Assembly (NCBI GenBank): GCA_900175165.2
Contig: FWWN02000693.1
Coordinates: 57,643-121,642, forward strand
Length of the DNA stretch: 64,000 nucleotides
Direction of reading: 5' to 3'
Source of the DNA: Rhizomucor pusillus
Taxonomy: Eukaryota > Mucoromycota > Mucoromycetes > Mucorales > Lichtheimiaceae
Below are positions 11,823 through 24,185 of the stretch, piece by piece. Position 1 is the stretch's first letter. Each line of letters starts with the position of its first letter. The translations under genes and the position numbers were made by a program. The notes beneath the pieces were generated by a model. The model was given only the letters and a program-made list of their open reading frames with translations, was not told the DNA's origin and made no database searches.

Positions 11823-14800
11823 ATGAGCACGGACGAGCACCACATTGAAGTACGCTGGCAAAGGTTGGTTGCTTTGTGGTTACGGCCAGTGGAAAGAGGA
11901 AACTAACCGCTGGAGGGTGCCATAAAAGTCTATGCGATAAGTTTAACATTAAAGGCCACGATGAATTGGCCGAAAAATTGCGCAAGTGCAAAATGATATT
12001 CCTGGACCCGAAACGAGAGCTCGTAACAGATGCTGCTGCTGTAAGCTTAATAACATAATGCAAACTGTACTCTGGAGGTTATTAACTCCTTCGAGCAGAC
12101 ACAGCAACGGATTCTCAAGTATGATATGCTGTCCCTACTGCTGGCTCTTTCAAAAAATCCTACGAAAAAGCAAATGTTTACATCAACTGCATCTCTGGAC
12201 CAAGTGTCCTCGACCGAATTCTGGAAGGAAACGCTAGCCGAGGAACCCATGGAGGGTGATCACTGGTTGGAGTGGGAAAACCTATCAGAGGATAGTCAAG
12301 AGTCGTACGATTTCGATTTGGACCACGATCGTTTATCCAGGTATCAGGTACCCAATTATTGGGCTATCTCGAAATTCCTGCTAGTTAACACTACTTGACA
12401 GCGTCGGAATCAACAACAATTACATGATACTATAGCAGATTCAATCTGGGATGATAAGGCAGCTGTCATGCAACAGATCCAGCTAGGTAACACAGAGGTC
12501 AAGAATCTATCAAGTCGACAATACTGGAAGCAAAAGGGTGAGATTTCCCAAAGGCGTCTGGTTCTGATATGTGCAATTCTAACACCAGCTACAGACGAGG
12601 AAATATCTTTATCTGACGGTGATCTGATGCGAGAAGTCTTGTTCCTCTTACAAGGTCATCCAGGCGTCATATTCAAGAGGACCGAAGATGGTGATAGTTA
12701 TTTTGAAGTAAGCAATTAATGGATGACGCTATGTACACACGAAAGCAATAACACGCAAAACCGGTGACAGTTGGACATGAACAACATTCAAAAGGAACAA
12801 GCAACTTCGACATCTCTCTATTCGAGCCTTTGGGAATTTTGTGTTCATGGAAATACAATAACGTCTCTAAGACTATGGACCGCAAGGTACGAATTGCGCA
12901 TATTTCCAAGGCATATGACAATCTAATCGCTGGATAGGTGCCTGGCATCAGATGTAAAAACTTATGGCCAGACTTGCCAAGCTTTTGCTATTTCCGTGGC
13001 CTCGTTTCTGCGTTCTCTGGATAAGCATACTGCAGATATACAAGTTAACTTATGCAGAGCCGGTACGTGTTAAAGATACAAGACAGCTGTACTCAAGCAG
13101 AAACTGACCATAGCATATTCTTAGGAGATATGCGTGTCGTTTCTTTGCTGCAACTCAAATCAACGTTACGATTATTCTTAGAATGTGCTAAAACTACGCA
13201 CGATGCCTTGTTTAGTGCATTAGGTATGGTATTTGGAGCTCCATATTCAGTATTTGCTCCCGACTGATTTAATCAGGTGCCGGCACCTATAATCCGCGGG
13301 ATAACGCGATGCGACTGCTGAAATCATTGACTGTACTTATCGGAGAGAACCAAGCCGCAGGCAAAATGGAGATCTGTCAGCACTTGCTGCGAATATACAA
13401 AGATACCCTAGTGCCAATAAGTCGTATGATTGATGATTGGGTCATGTATGGCTCTTTGGATGCCGATGTTGCAAATGAATTCTTCATAAGCAGGTGAGGA
13501 AAAAGCTTACGCTGATATATAATCTGTAGACACTAATTAACAAACCACCAGATGTGAAGAAATCCCTGATAATAGTCCTGATTTCTGGTCTGACGGCTTC
13601 AAATTGCACGAAAACGAGTCAACATCTATCATTTTCGATACCCAGTTTCTCCACAAAATCTTTGCCGCTGGTAAAGCCATCCATATCATTTCTCATTTTG
13701 AGCATTACACTTGTGTAAGTACTGCTATTGATATGTATGCACAGAACAGTTTATTTAACTTTAAGTCAATTCTAGTTACCCAGCAAACCCTCATTGCCTT
13801 TCTTACAACATCTCCTCCGTCGAATGACCCTTTTATCTAATACAGATGATCAAACCCTCGCGCCACAGACACCAACAACACAAGCACATAATGGTACCAC
13901 AACTTTAATGCAGCAAATGCTTTTCCCCGCTCACCACGCTTCTTCCGTTAAACATCGCCAAATACAACCACCATCCTCACTTTCGACTCATCGTCCAATG
14001 GAAACATACCTGTTTAGTCAAGATATTGCAGAAGCTGGAGACGCATACATATCTGTTCCTTACCAAGAATCCAGTTTAAAGCTCAAAATGGTTTTGGAAA
14101 GCAAGTGCCAATTATCTCGACATCTGCAATGCTTATCATCAATATATCTGATGCTTCACGGCCGCGCCATGCATACATTTTGCGAGCTACTATTTCAGAG
14201 GATGGATCAGCATAAAATCCCAGTGGATCCAATGCACCTTAACAAACTCTTCAAAGAGGCGTGTGCTGTAAGCGGTCAATCGCGGGATTTCGACACTGCA
14301 TATGTAACAATAGATATGCAACTTGATGATATCGACTACACAGGAAGGTTGACTTTCCAATATGAGGTACAGTCATACGCATTCCGATGTTCCTATAACT
14401 AGAGTAACTTTATATATCGGTACAGCTACCGTGGCCCGTCAATTGTTTCATTAAGCAATCCAGCTTGGCAGAATACAGCAAGGTGACGACATTGCTTCTG
14501 CGGCTGAAGCATGCTAAGCATGTTTTGGAACGGCACATGCTATTTGGGACTGAAAATAATATGCGGTTATACGCGTTGCGGATGAAACTTATGTGGTTTG
14601 TGAATACGTTTTGGGGTTATGTCATGACAACAGTAAGGAAAACAAGAAATTGCGCCCGAAGAGTTTTTGTTTGATGCAACAAATAGGTGCTCCATGCTGA
14701 GACAAATGCACTCGAAGAAGCTGTAAAGCAAACCGAGGATATGGATAGAATAGCCGCTTTGCACACAATTTATGTCTCAAAAATTGTGGATCGCTGTCTG

Positions 14801-15144
14801 CTAGGCGAGAAGGTATTACGATTGATCTGACGTGGAGAAGAACATTGGTGACTAAATATTTATCCATATTACAGACACGCTCCATTCTAAAAGCTATATT
14901 TGATATCCTGAATATTGTCCACAACCTAGCACGCTTATATGCTGACGAGCGGGATGCGCCGGACGTGCAAATTCTCGAAAAAGATTTCCGTCGAAGTAAT
15001 GAATTTATTGGAACGACGCTCGAGATCATTGCAAGAAAGGGAGGCTTTCCATGGTGTAAGTGTGTATTTTTACTGGACGAAAAAGAATATGTATAAACTC
15101 TGTTACCTCTAGTCGATGCATTGGCTTCCTCGCTGTCGGTTTAA
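11823..15144 (+). CDS. GCP5: Gamma-tubulin complex component 5 (Spc97/Spc98 family)
   Basis: Split over roughly a dozen exons; one intron (12041-12077) is only 37 nt. Landmarks agree in order with GCP5: KYDMLSLLLALSKNPTKK, WLEWENLSEDSQES, the EFFI signature (ANEFFISR) followed by IPDNSPDFWSDGFKL, then the C-terminal GRIP2 part (LPWPVNCFIKQSSLAEYSK, LYALRMKLMWFVNTFWGYVM, IYVSKIVDRCLLGEK) and an end KGGFPWFDALASSLSV. GCP5 sits in the gamma-tubulin ring complex and helps nucleate microtubules at spindle pole bodies. The C-terminal stop is at 15142-15144 after a final intron with GTAAGT donor. N-terminal exon choice is uncertain: ATG 11823 is proposed, but the junction into the first conserved block was not settled. 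Confidence 0.87.
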
Positions 15145-15359
15145 TAAACGATGAGTTTAATCGAATGAATGGGATATACATGGCTCTGTGCATGGTGGAC
15201 GCTTGCACATATTTGACGGAAAAGTGAGATACAGAAGGCGAATTGAGAGAACGAATCAGAGTAGCGATATACCGAGAGAGAAGTATAGAGATAAATACAA
15301 GTAACTAAGGGGGAATATACATACATCAGTGCTTGAATCAGAGAAAATACGCATTAAGT

Positions 15360-17419
15360 TTATCCAGTTGTTTCTTTTGTGGTACTGTTTTCTTGAGATA
15401 TTTCCGGTTTGTTGACGGATGCGATCGAGTCGTCGTCACCGAGGACGACCTCTTGACCGTCAATGACGCGCACAGGGCCTGTAAACCATTTACGACCCCA
15501 GATAGCAAAGTATCCGACGGAAAGGATCATGATAAAGGCGAATGGCGCAATGGCGTAGTTCATGGTGTTGGGAGTGATGGGCGCTTCAGTCGGGCAGATA
15601 AACAGAGCGCAGGTAAAGATCAACCAGCAGCATGAGACAATGCCGCAGAAAGTGCTGAAGCGACCCAAATTCCAGGGACCAGTTTGGAAACTCTTGCGGG
15701 CGACTGTAATTCGTAGAAGAATAGGGACAAAGTAGGAGAGTTGCGAGCCGATGGTGTTGACAGATACGATAGCTTCGTAAGCAGTGTCGTTGATCATGTA
15801 CAATATACCGACGATACCAGCGACGGTGATGTTGAACCAGACAGCATTGACAGGATTGTTGGTGCGTTTGTTGAGTTTATGCAGGTGCTTAGAAAGAGGC
15901 ATGGCTCCGTCTCTTGCAAAAGCATAAACCATACGTGATGAACCAAGCGTGAGACTGCTGCCGCAGAAGAAGATGGATAACATGACGAAGATGAGGAAGA
16001 CCATGGTCCAGGCCTCTCCTACACCATCCACAAAGACTTGTATCATCTGAGGCTGGATGGCATCCTCGCTCACGATCTGTGTGGCAAAGTCTTTAACCAT
16101 AAAACTGATACCGATTAGGAAAATGAAACCGCTAACTGCATTGGCCGAAACTGCTGTGAGGATACCAAAAGGCGAACCGTGCTGGGAGTTTTTCGTCTCT
16201 TCACTCATGTGTGCAGCGCTGTCGTAGCCAGATAGCGTATATTGAGACTGAAGAATCACGAGCAGAAATGCATAGCCGTTGCTACTGAAGCCGGAACCGT
16301 TGTAAAAGTCGGTAAACTTTAAACAAGATCGCGATCAGCAAACCAAACTAGTTAAAAATGTCGGTTGTGACAAGCGTACCACAAAATCGCCAGTTGCCAG
16401 AGGACGGGTGATAGCAAGGCCAGCAATGACTATCAAGAGGATACCGAAGATATTGACGTAGACTAGTAAAGATGAGACATGTTAGGAGTCACTGCAGAAT
16501 TTTGCATCGACGTGCTTTGACAAACATGCAAACTGGTTCATAACGCCGCTCCATTTGACGGCGACCGAATTCAAAATTCCATGGACGATCAAGATACCAA
16601 TGTAGACGCCATATTGCATGTAAACTGAAGTGTCCACATCTGGTCTCCTGCATATTCAACACAAAAATTTTTGTTAGGAGGGAGACAATATCGCCTTTAC
16701 ATGTATATGGATTTACATACCAAACGTTGATGACACCTGCTATGAATTGTGAAAGTCCGAGATCAACGGAAGTGATACCGACTAGATAAGATATCAGTAT
16801 CCATGGAGCGATAAGCCGTGTGTCGCATGCACTCACATGCTAAGCCGATCCAGTTGAACCAGCCGGTTAGCCAACAAGCAAGTGGCATCCAGCGGCCGGG
16901 TGCAAGCCGAGAAACCCAAAAGTAAAGACCTATTTGACATTCAGTGGATTCATTTCCCACGCATAAAAATTGGCTTGAAAGAAATATACCTCCAGTAGTC
17001 GGGTATGCACTGCAAATTTCGGCAAGCGACATGGCAACGATCATGGTCAGGGTACCAGTAATAAACCAGCCCCAGATGACGCCCATACTGCCCGAATCAT
17101 TCATTGCATCGCCCCACATCTGATACGATACATAACTTAGCGATCACTCTAGCTGGAAAAGAATTAGCAACTTACCGGAGTCAAGCCTGACAATACGGAA
17201 CAACATGAGAAAGCGATGGCAAAATTTGAAAACGCAGAGATGGATCGACTCAGGTCCTAATAGTCATGAAATAAGTATGAAAGCAATGGTGAATTCAATA
17301 GCATCATAGTAACTTACTTGCGTATAACCAAGTTGTTTCAAGAGCTCCTCATCAGCGTCGACGGCACCAGCTTCTTCGATTTGCTTTTCTGTTTGTTTTG
17401 ATTTGATCCCAAGCACCAT
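15360..17419 (-). CDS. Amino acid/GABA/choline-type permease (APC superfamily)
   Basis: Multi-exon membrane transporter starting at ATG 17419 (MVLGIKSKQTEKQIEEAG). The first exons are complement(17318-17419), (17176-17256) and (16990-17119); about eight introns in all. Typical landmarks of the fungal ACT family (Uga4, Hnm1) are LGYTQDLSRSISAFSNFAIA, the TM1-2 segment, GYDSAAHMSEET, SSRMVYAFARDGAMP and the final segments IAPFAFIMILSVGYFAIWGR. About twelve membrane helices are expected. It probably imports GABA, polyamines, choline or amino acids across the plasma membrane; the substrate cannot be assigned from sequence alone. It converges on GCP5 with about 215 nt between the stops. Confidence 0.88.
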
Positions 17420-20400
17420 CGTGATGTGTACACCCGCTCAATGCAAGGAAGGAGAAAAAGGAGTAAAGAAATAGGTTTTTATACCTAAATCCAGAAAAGC
17501 GAGTCAACTGATAGGCAAACATTAAAAATGTCTTTTTTAGATAGATCTGTGGGGAGCATGGGAAGACCCTAAGCTTGGGCTGATAGGGCCAAACCTTGTC
17601 GAGCACCGCTTTACCCCACCGTAAGACAAGATCGTTTCTCACCCCCCAAGTAGCTGTAAGGGGAGCATCAAAGATTAGCATATCAAAAAGTATTTCCAAA
17701 TGTAGACCCATCTGATACGATTGCTGTGTAATAGGTACAGTGAGTAGGTATATATGATGCATATTTGGTGCTATCAGATCCAATATTAAGGAAAGGATAC
17801 TACAGTAGATAACGGAGAGTGTGTCTGAGTGTAACAATACCATTCTGTCCATAAAAGGAGACTGTCCCACCCTCCATTTGTCATCAGCGGTACACAAGAA
17901 GATTTGCATTCTTGGCTTAAGGCGCTCCCGACCATTCGCATTTTCAATCGGCTTCCGTAGAAAGGCACAGTGTGAAAAAGTCGATTCTGCGGAATGAAAA
18001 CTTTCTGTTTCATGATCCAACTTACGCGTAAGAGAACCGTCATCGAGCAGCTAATTGGACTGACAAATTGTACAGTAGCGTGTTTTATTGGACAGAACTC
18101 AATTTTGTTAGTGTGTTTAACCTTATAATTGGTTCCCTCACTGCAAGTCCCAAATGTACCGTTTTCGGTCGTGAAAATCATAAGCACCTACAGATTAGAC
18201 AGCAAGTTATTGTTGGATTATAGATGCAAATTAACTAGAATTCTCTCAACATTTGCAAGATTCCGACGTTTCTCGCGCTAGATTCTTCTGCAACAGACGA
18301 TGCAAAAGATTCAACAATCTTACGGAAAACACTGTACACCCCTGTGTTCTTATATGCTAACATTTCGATCAAAGTTATATTGTTGAACCATCGTAATACG
18401 CAATTGTACACAAAGCTTACATCGACGCCACGATGTAAACCTACACCTGGTATACCAAATCTCTTCCCTCTGCTGCTGCTGCTTCTTCTTGCTGCACATA
18501 CGCTATTCTGAGGCACTCAACTATTTAACGGTCATTGACGTTAAATCAGAAGTTTTTCTTCACTTGCAGAGCCTGTCTGAATGACGGTCCCATGGATTAG
18601 GAACCATATTGGGAAATTCTGCACCATGTGGTATCGTGGAGACAATGAGATCCGTACGTTATGAATCTAATTCGGTTTTGAGTTATCCAATCTCGTCCTC
18701 AGAACAAACTCAGCAAAACATGATAGGCCAAGCTTTGTCATCTGTGCATCGAGAAATATGCCAAATGTGGTATCGACTTAAAATATCAGCTCCATCCTCA
18801 ATGCATCGGTCTCCATCCCGGAAAACAAGGAAGTTTAAAGAAAGCTGCAGGCTATATATCCCGTAACTCGGGATGGAGGCCAGCAGCACCCATTACATTA
18901 TCGCTCGAGTACCCACAGCACTATGCTGTCAACTGTGGAGGGTTTTCCATACAAATTCTTCGAATTGCTCGCCGAATGTAAATACTTTCGTAAGACGCTG
19001 CGATGAAAATTTATGCTGCTCTCTAGCATGTACCATACAAGAGTAAGTACCGCTTACTCAGAGTTGACAACGGTTGCTCCAGTTCTGGCTGCAGATTCTT
19101 GATTTCGTGTTAAAAGAAGCAGGTTACACTCTTTTTAGGAAGACTGCTGTTCCAAAGTATGAAGACAAGAAACCTGCCTTTATTTTTCAAAGTTGACGTC
19201 GCTGCGTCCAAAACCGTTCCAAAACCCAAATATGTTGTTAAGCGTCCCTAATGAAGGTGTTCAAGTGACATGATTTCGTTTTGAACTCTCGTTATATGCA
19301 GGGGGACAACTTCTACGAAAATAGTGCTTGCTCCTTCTCGCATGATGACAGAATTCAATGGATGATGCTCTTTAAAGCATGCTATTAGCGTAATCGAAAA
19401 AAATTGTTTACCTGCGCTGGAAAAGCTGTTCGGCTTCAATACATTCAGTTTTTACAGGTCCATTTCTTTACTTTACCTGTTTCTAAACTTGAAGCACGCC
19501 TCATTGATTATATTTGGAACATAATCAGATAGCTTAAGTACAGATCGGAGCTATATATTGTTCTACTTCATTAAATGGGATCCATACGTAACGTAGCTAG
19601 TTTTGCTTACGTTATGAATGTCAAGCTATGCTATTTTGTTTTCCTGGAGTTCTTTTCCATTTAATCGAGCATTGCATCCGGACGTTATGTCGGGTTTAGC
19701 TAATGTATATTTGCCCTTTTTTATTTTTAAATGATCGATCTTCTAAACGTTACACTGCAGTTTGTCTATCCACATACGAGAAAAGACAAATTTTCAAATT
19801 GGTATCGGATCGGGTATGCGGAATGTATGAGACCGTAAGATTATTTCTACGTTGAAGTACAAGTATCTAGGTACGCTGGTCAATGTATGAAGCTTTGTGT
19901 TGAAAGCCAAGCATATCCAAGTTAATCGCATTAGATGAAACCGATACTTCAATTTCCAAACTTCTTCCATCAGCAATTATCTGTTAAAGCTATTGCAATG
20001 CTTTAATATTCGTGAAGACAGGTAGTCGCTGATTGTAAGTCTCCAAATCTATGATTTCCCGTCAACTCACGCAGCGAAAATCGGTTAAAAGATGCTGTTA
20101 CGCGTTAAACCGCCAATTTGTCGCTGGAACTATCCATGCTACTTAAGTCGCTTGAGAAGCATCTTCGCTCGTTTCACTGTCATCCATCGGTGAACAGTCC
20201 ACAGAGTGGGTTTCTCGGTCAATGCCCTCTTCTGGATACTGATCCTCATCGACATTCTGACAAGGGTTCAATTGATTTGAAGCGACTTTGCTTGATACGT
20301 CATCTGCGTCCACCGTCATGCTGTCTGCACAGTTTCTTGAGTACCATAGGCCTGCACCCGTCTTCGGTGCTCCTCGTGAAAATTTCCGTAGCACTAAATA

Positions 20401-20580
20401 TTGTGCTCTCTCGTCTGTTGGCGTGTGTAGTAGTTCTTCTAAAAGTTGCAGACTGTCATTGCTTCAAAAAGACAGGGAAAAAGGAATTTACGGAAAGATG
20501 TGAAATAAGTGACACGTTTATGCCGCTAATTTAAAAGAAAAGGATTCTTTATCCATTCTTCTTTCATTCTTTCTCGAAAA
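17420..20580. other. Gene-poor stretch of about 3.1 kb
   Basis: No open frame here shows a recognisable domain. A 222-codon minus frame (17352-18020) overlaps the permease start out of frame and looks like chance. One minus-strand frame at 20143-20465 is open for about 107 codons with an acidic tail but lacks a start and has a stop just upstream. The stretch is more A/T rich than its neighbours. It holds the permease promoter at its left end and the promoter of the 20581 gene at its right end. Confidence 0.5.
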
Positions 20581-21263
20581 ATGACCATGACCACATCAGA
20601 ATCGACTTTGTTGACGTCCATATCCACAGCTATACTGGATATCAGCAATAAACTCTCTTATTTAAAGGAAGGCCAAGATGCAATAAGAGTTCGTTTGGTG
20701 ACGAATGATGATAACGGTAAGTGCTTGAATGGAAGGGATGTAAGTCAAAATAATCACTCAATGTCGCCAGAAGCAATCATCGCAAGATCAGTGACCGCAG
20801 CTGCAAACGTCGAGGCAGATGAAGGTCCTAAAGAAAAGCTCGCTAAGATACGCAATCAGGACATTATAGATCTGGTTATCGACCCGGAAAATGTCTTGGA
20901 CAAGGAACAGAGAGCGTCTAGGCTTCGCGCTATTGGAAAAATAGCTAATGATGCCATCATCGATCATGTCCTCCGATGTGAGGGCGATGATTACAGCTTC
21001 AAAGCAACCTGGGTCAAGACTGCTTCATCAGAACGCAATAAGACAATAACATCCTTTGAAAAAATGGTCTATAAGCAAGTCGGCGTATGCCTGGAAAAAT
21101 GTGAGTCCCATTGGGCTGCAACACATATACTGTCCCAAAAATGGGATAATCGTCACAGCTACCAAGAACGCCTGGAACGCTTGAAAGCTAATAAGAATGT
21201 CAACAAGTAAGTCTTCAGGCAATTATATACTATATCTCCGTCATTGCTTACACACACATATAT

Positions 21264-21299
<36 letters not shown>

Positions 21300-21414
21300 N
21301 NATAGGGAAAAACAAGATCTATCAAACGAGAATTCAATTCAAGAAGGCTCAGAGGGTAACACCGGCAAACGCGGCGGACGAGGACGTCGACGAGGTCTAG
21401 CGGTTACGGCATAG
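20581..21414 (+). CDS. Unrecognised protein with RGG-rich tail
   Basis: Two exons, 20581-21206 and 21306-21414, give 244 residues; the frame is kept across an intron of about 99 nt that contains a CA/TA microsatellite and two N bases. I do not recognise the family. The N-terminus (residues 1-45) looks helical, possibly coiled coil (STAILDISNKLSYLKEGQDA). The middle 90-200 is a mixed helical segment with conserved-looking aromatic positions (DYSFKATWVKTASSERNKT). The tail is Gly/Arg rich (GKRGGRGRRRGLAVTA), the kind often found in RNA-binding proteins. No neighbour suggests a function. The long open frame, good splice signals and a sensible second exon support a real gene. Confidence 0.6.
21207..21305 (+). 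repeat. CA/TA microsatellite inside an intron, with 2 N
   Basis: From about 21249 the intron runs through alternating CA and then TA dinucleotides up to two N bases at 21300-21301. Repeat length is probably mis-estimated in the assembly. The splice sites on either side (GTAAGT donor, TATAG acceptor) are intact. Confidence 0.9.
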
Positions 21415-21604
21415 GCAAGGCAGTGTAGATGGCGCTGAATCCTTCTAGGGAACACCTTATTGAGATAATTGCGTATACAATTGCTTCATTGCTTTATTGT
21501 ATCATAACTTAGCTTTCATGGAATGCACTTGCTAAATGTATCCTGTACATATAAAAGCGATCTTATACAATATCTTATAATCACAGCTATGTAGCTAACG
21601 TCAG

Positions 21605-21964
21605 TCACAGCTTTTGACAAGAGTTAATCGAAGTGTAAAGATATCTTATGGCTGCAATACAGCTGGACTCAATGAAACGTGTTAGTGCAGCAACGTACAC
21701 TTGCGAAAATACCGGGCGGTCCCTTTCTGTGAAAAAGTGCGATGTTTTCTGAAATAATAGAGTCGTAAATTGTTCATTTTCACTTCCTTTTGACGAGCGC
21801 CTGATAATGATATTTGCAGCTTTCCAAGTTTTTACACCACCGAGATTTCCCGCGATAGGAATTTCTGGGACATGTAAGTCGTTTTTCAATTTCGATAACT
21901 CGAACAATGCACTTGCTGAACACGGGGCCACCTGGATTTCAAAGTCACCATTTTGATTGCTCAT
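21605..21964 (-). CDS. Possible small protein, divergent from the PPR gene
   Basis: A 119-codon frame from ATG 21964 (MSNQNGDFEIQV) to a stop at 21605. I do not recognise it. It has no obvious signal peptide or membrane segment, and includes a mixed alpha/beta-like stretch (IPIAGNLGGVKTWKAANIII). Its start would be only 26 nt from the proposed PPR start on the other strand, leaving almost no room for two promoters, and the frame stays open far into the PPR coding region. It may be a chance frame or part of a spliced gene. Confidence 0.25.
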   Translation of the reverse strand: MSNQNGDFEIQVAPCSASALFELSKLKNDLHVPEIPIAGNLGGVKTWKAANIIIRRSSKGSENEQFTTLLFQKTSHFFTERDRPVFSQVYVAALTRFIESSCIAAIRYLYTSINSCQKL

Positions 21965-21989
21965 TTCAGTTATTGCCTGTTTCCAACAA

Positions 21990-24185
21990 ATGTTTACGAG
22001 GACGATCTGGCAGGCTGCAAGTCGACAAAGTACCTTGCCAACTGTCGCACGTAGAGCACAACATGGTGCACGCTTCTTTGCAGCATGGTCAGCGCGCGAG
22101 GAGCTCGCAACGTTGAAAAGTGCCCTCGAAAATAACAACCTTGCGCAAGCTCGTAAATCGTTCGAAATTATGCAGTCCCAGCAGGAACTGAATATCGATC
22201 GCGACACATTCAAGAGACTCTTGCTGTTAGCGCGTAAAGGCCAACGCCAATCGGATCTGGCTTTTGTCAGGAATGCAGTTACTTCGATGGAAGAGAAACT
22301 CGGTTTTGTTCCAGAAGCTTTCGACTACCATGCACTCATGTATGCCTATGGCGTACATGAAAGACCTGACCTGGCGTACAATTTGTTGAAGGAAATGCGC
22401 AGCAAAGGAATTAGAATATCGAACTACACATACAACACTTTACTCGGTTGCTACAAGCGCGTCGAGGACGAGGAAGGTGCATTGCGACTTCTAGACGAGA
22501 TGGAAAAGGATGGCGTCCACGGAGATATCGGCACCTACAATACCCTTCTGCATCTAGTGGCCGGTAGAGATAGCACGGAAGCATATCGACTTTACGACCT
22601 TATGAAGACAGAGCATGTCCGACCTGATGCGTATACTTATTCCACCATGTTGAGCATTGCAACCAAAGATGGAAACTTGGAACTCGGTGAAGCATTATGT
22701 CACGAAGTGTTGCAGACGAAGGAGGCCGATATCAATACGATCAACAATATGCTTGCCTTCAAGTCCTTAGCTGTCCAAGATCTGAACCAAGTTCTCGACC
22801 TATACTACACATTTCCACAGCATTTCCCGGAAATCCAAGCAGATGTTGTCACATACAACACAGTTCTGGATGCTTGCCTGAAATCCGGAAACCCGGCCAA
22901 AGCGTTCGGCATATACGGAGAAATGAAGAAACAGAAATGCGATCCGGACGTAGTGACATACGGCATTCTGATCAATGCGGAGCACAAGCTAGGAACCTTT
23001 GACGGAGCCATTCCACTCTTTGAGGACATGGTTCGAAGCGAAATTCAGCCAAACAGTCATATTCTTTCCAGCTTAGCAAGCATATCCACACAAACATCGG
23101 ATATTGATCTCATACGCAAAATATGTGATATTATCTTCAAATACGACACTATAGAACTCGACACTAATGCATACAACAGTCTGCTGAGCGGACTAGCAAA
23201 GAAAGGCTGCTCTGAAGAAGCACAGAATGTATACGACCATTTCCTTAGACACAATGTTCGAAAAGCAGACATCGCAACTTTCACCAACCTCATACTGGCA
23301 TATGTAAATGATAATTTATTAGACGACGCTCTGGATATGTATTATCAGCTCAAGGATCACCATCGAAGCCCAAAATCGGACAAATCGAACATCAAACTAG
23401 ACGCTACATTTTACACCACAATTATTTCTGCATTGACCGATCTGCCCGGAAGAATACCAGATCCAACTCCTGACAAGTTGAACTACAACTGGAAGCTGGA
23501 CGATGGAAGATTGTACCTCGATGATGTAGACGATATGTCTCAACCTCACCTTGTCATGGCAGCTACTCTATTCGCAGACATGCGGAACTTTCAAATTCAA
23601 CCTAATGCGCATGTCTACACGAGTATGCTGCATGCCTGTGCGAAATTTAAGGATGAACGAGTACTTGAAGATATTCACAGACTCCTGCGAATGGATCTTT
23701 ACTTCGACCCCGACACTGGAGTCTACAATGCACTGATGAATGCGTATAATCACATCGGCGATGGACGCAAAGTTCTAGAAATCTGGGATATCTTATCGTT
23801 ATCGACGGATCCAAAGACGTCTATCGACAACACGACTGTCTCCATAGTGCTTGACAGCTGTGGACACAATGGCTATGGATATTTGGCTCACAATATCATG
23901 CAGAGGCTTAAGCATGCCGAATTCCCGCTTAACACCCAAGTCTACAGTTCGTATGTGGAATGTTTGTGCCGTTCTACAAGCAATCGGTCAGGCTGGGATT
24001 CTGCAAAGCGAGTTATTGAGAAGGAAATGCGACCTGTGAACGGACCAATATCGGACTCTAGGCCTGTTGTTGACGAAAAGACAATCAACACGCTCTTAAG
24101 CTTCGCAAAGAAGAAAGGATTCGATTTAGAGGAATACAAACAGCTGGAGAATTGGAAGAAAGAACTCTTGGGCATACAATCATAG
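21990..24185 (+). CDS. Mitochondrial pentatricopeptide repeat (PPR) protein
   Basis: Intronless 731-residue protein from ATG 21990. The N-terminus (MFTRTIWQAASRQSTLPTVA) is Arg/Ser/Ala rich without acidic residues, a typical mitochondrial presequence. From about residue 90 the protein is an array of 35-residue PPR helix pairs, with clear motifs such as YNLLKEMRSKGIRISNYTYN, LLDEMEKDGVHGDIGTYNTL, KAFGIYGEMKKQKCDPDVVT and NVYDHFLRHNVRKADIATFT. PPR proteins bind organellar RNA and act in its stability, processing or translation; the specific target transcript is unknown. Lack of introns contrasts with nearly all neighbours. Confidence 0.9.
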   Translation: MFTRTIWQAASRQSTLPTVARRAQHGARFFAAWSAREELATLKSALENNNLAQARKSFEIMQSQQELNIDRDTFKRLLLLARKGQRQSDLAFVRNAVTSMEEKLGFVPEAFDYHALMYAYGVHERPDLAYNLLKEMRSKGIRISNYTYNTLLGCYKRVEDEEGALRLLDEMEKDGVHGDIGTYNTLLHLVAGRDSTEAYRLYDLMKTEHVRPDAYTYSTMLSIATKDGNLELGEALCHEVLQTKEADINTINNMLAFKSLAVQDLNQVLDLYYTFPQHFPEIQADVVTYNTVLDACLKSGNPAKAFGIYGEMKKQKCDPDVVTYGILINAEHKLGTFDGAIPLFEDMVRSEIQPNSHILSSLASISTQTSDIDLIRKICDIIFKYDTIELDTNAYNSLLSGLAKKGCSEEAQNVYDHFLRHNVRKADIATFTNLILAYVNDNLLDDALDMYYQLKDHHRSPKSDKSNIKLDATFYTTIISALTDLPGRIPDPTPDKLNYNWKLDDGRLYLDDVDDMSQPHLVMAATLFADMRNFQIQPNAHVYTSMLHACAKFKDERVLEDIHRLLRMDLYFDPDTGVYNALMNAYNHIGDGRKVLEIWDILSLSTDPKTSIDNTTVSIVLDSCGHNGYGYLAHNIMQRLKHAEFPLNTQVYSSYVECLCRSTSNRSGWDSAKRVIEKEMRPVNGPISDSRPVVDEKTINTLLSFAKKKGFDLEEYKQLENWKKELLGIQS

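Noticed and set aside
17352..18020. 222-codon minus-strand frame overlapping the permease start
   Set aside because: It reads through the permease exon and introns in another frame, with a composition unlike a protein, and no family match.
18811..18878. 10-bp inverted repeat (CTCCATCCCG and its complement, 48 nt apart)
   Set aside because: Short arms with a long loop and no T-run or flanking duplication; likely chance.
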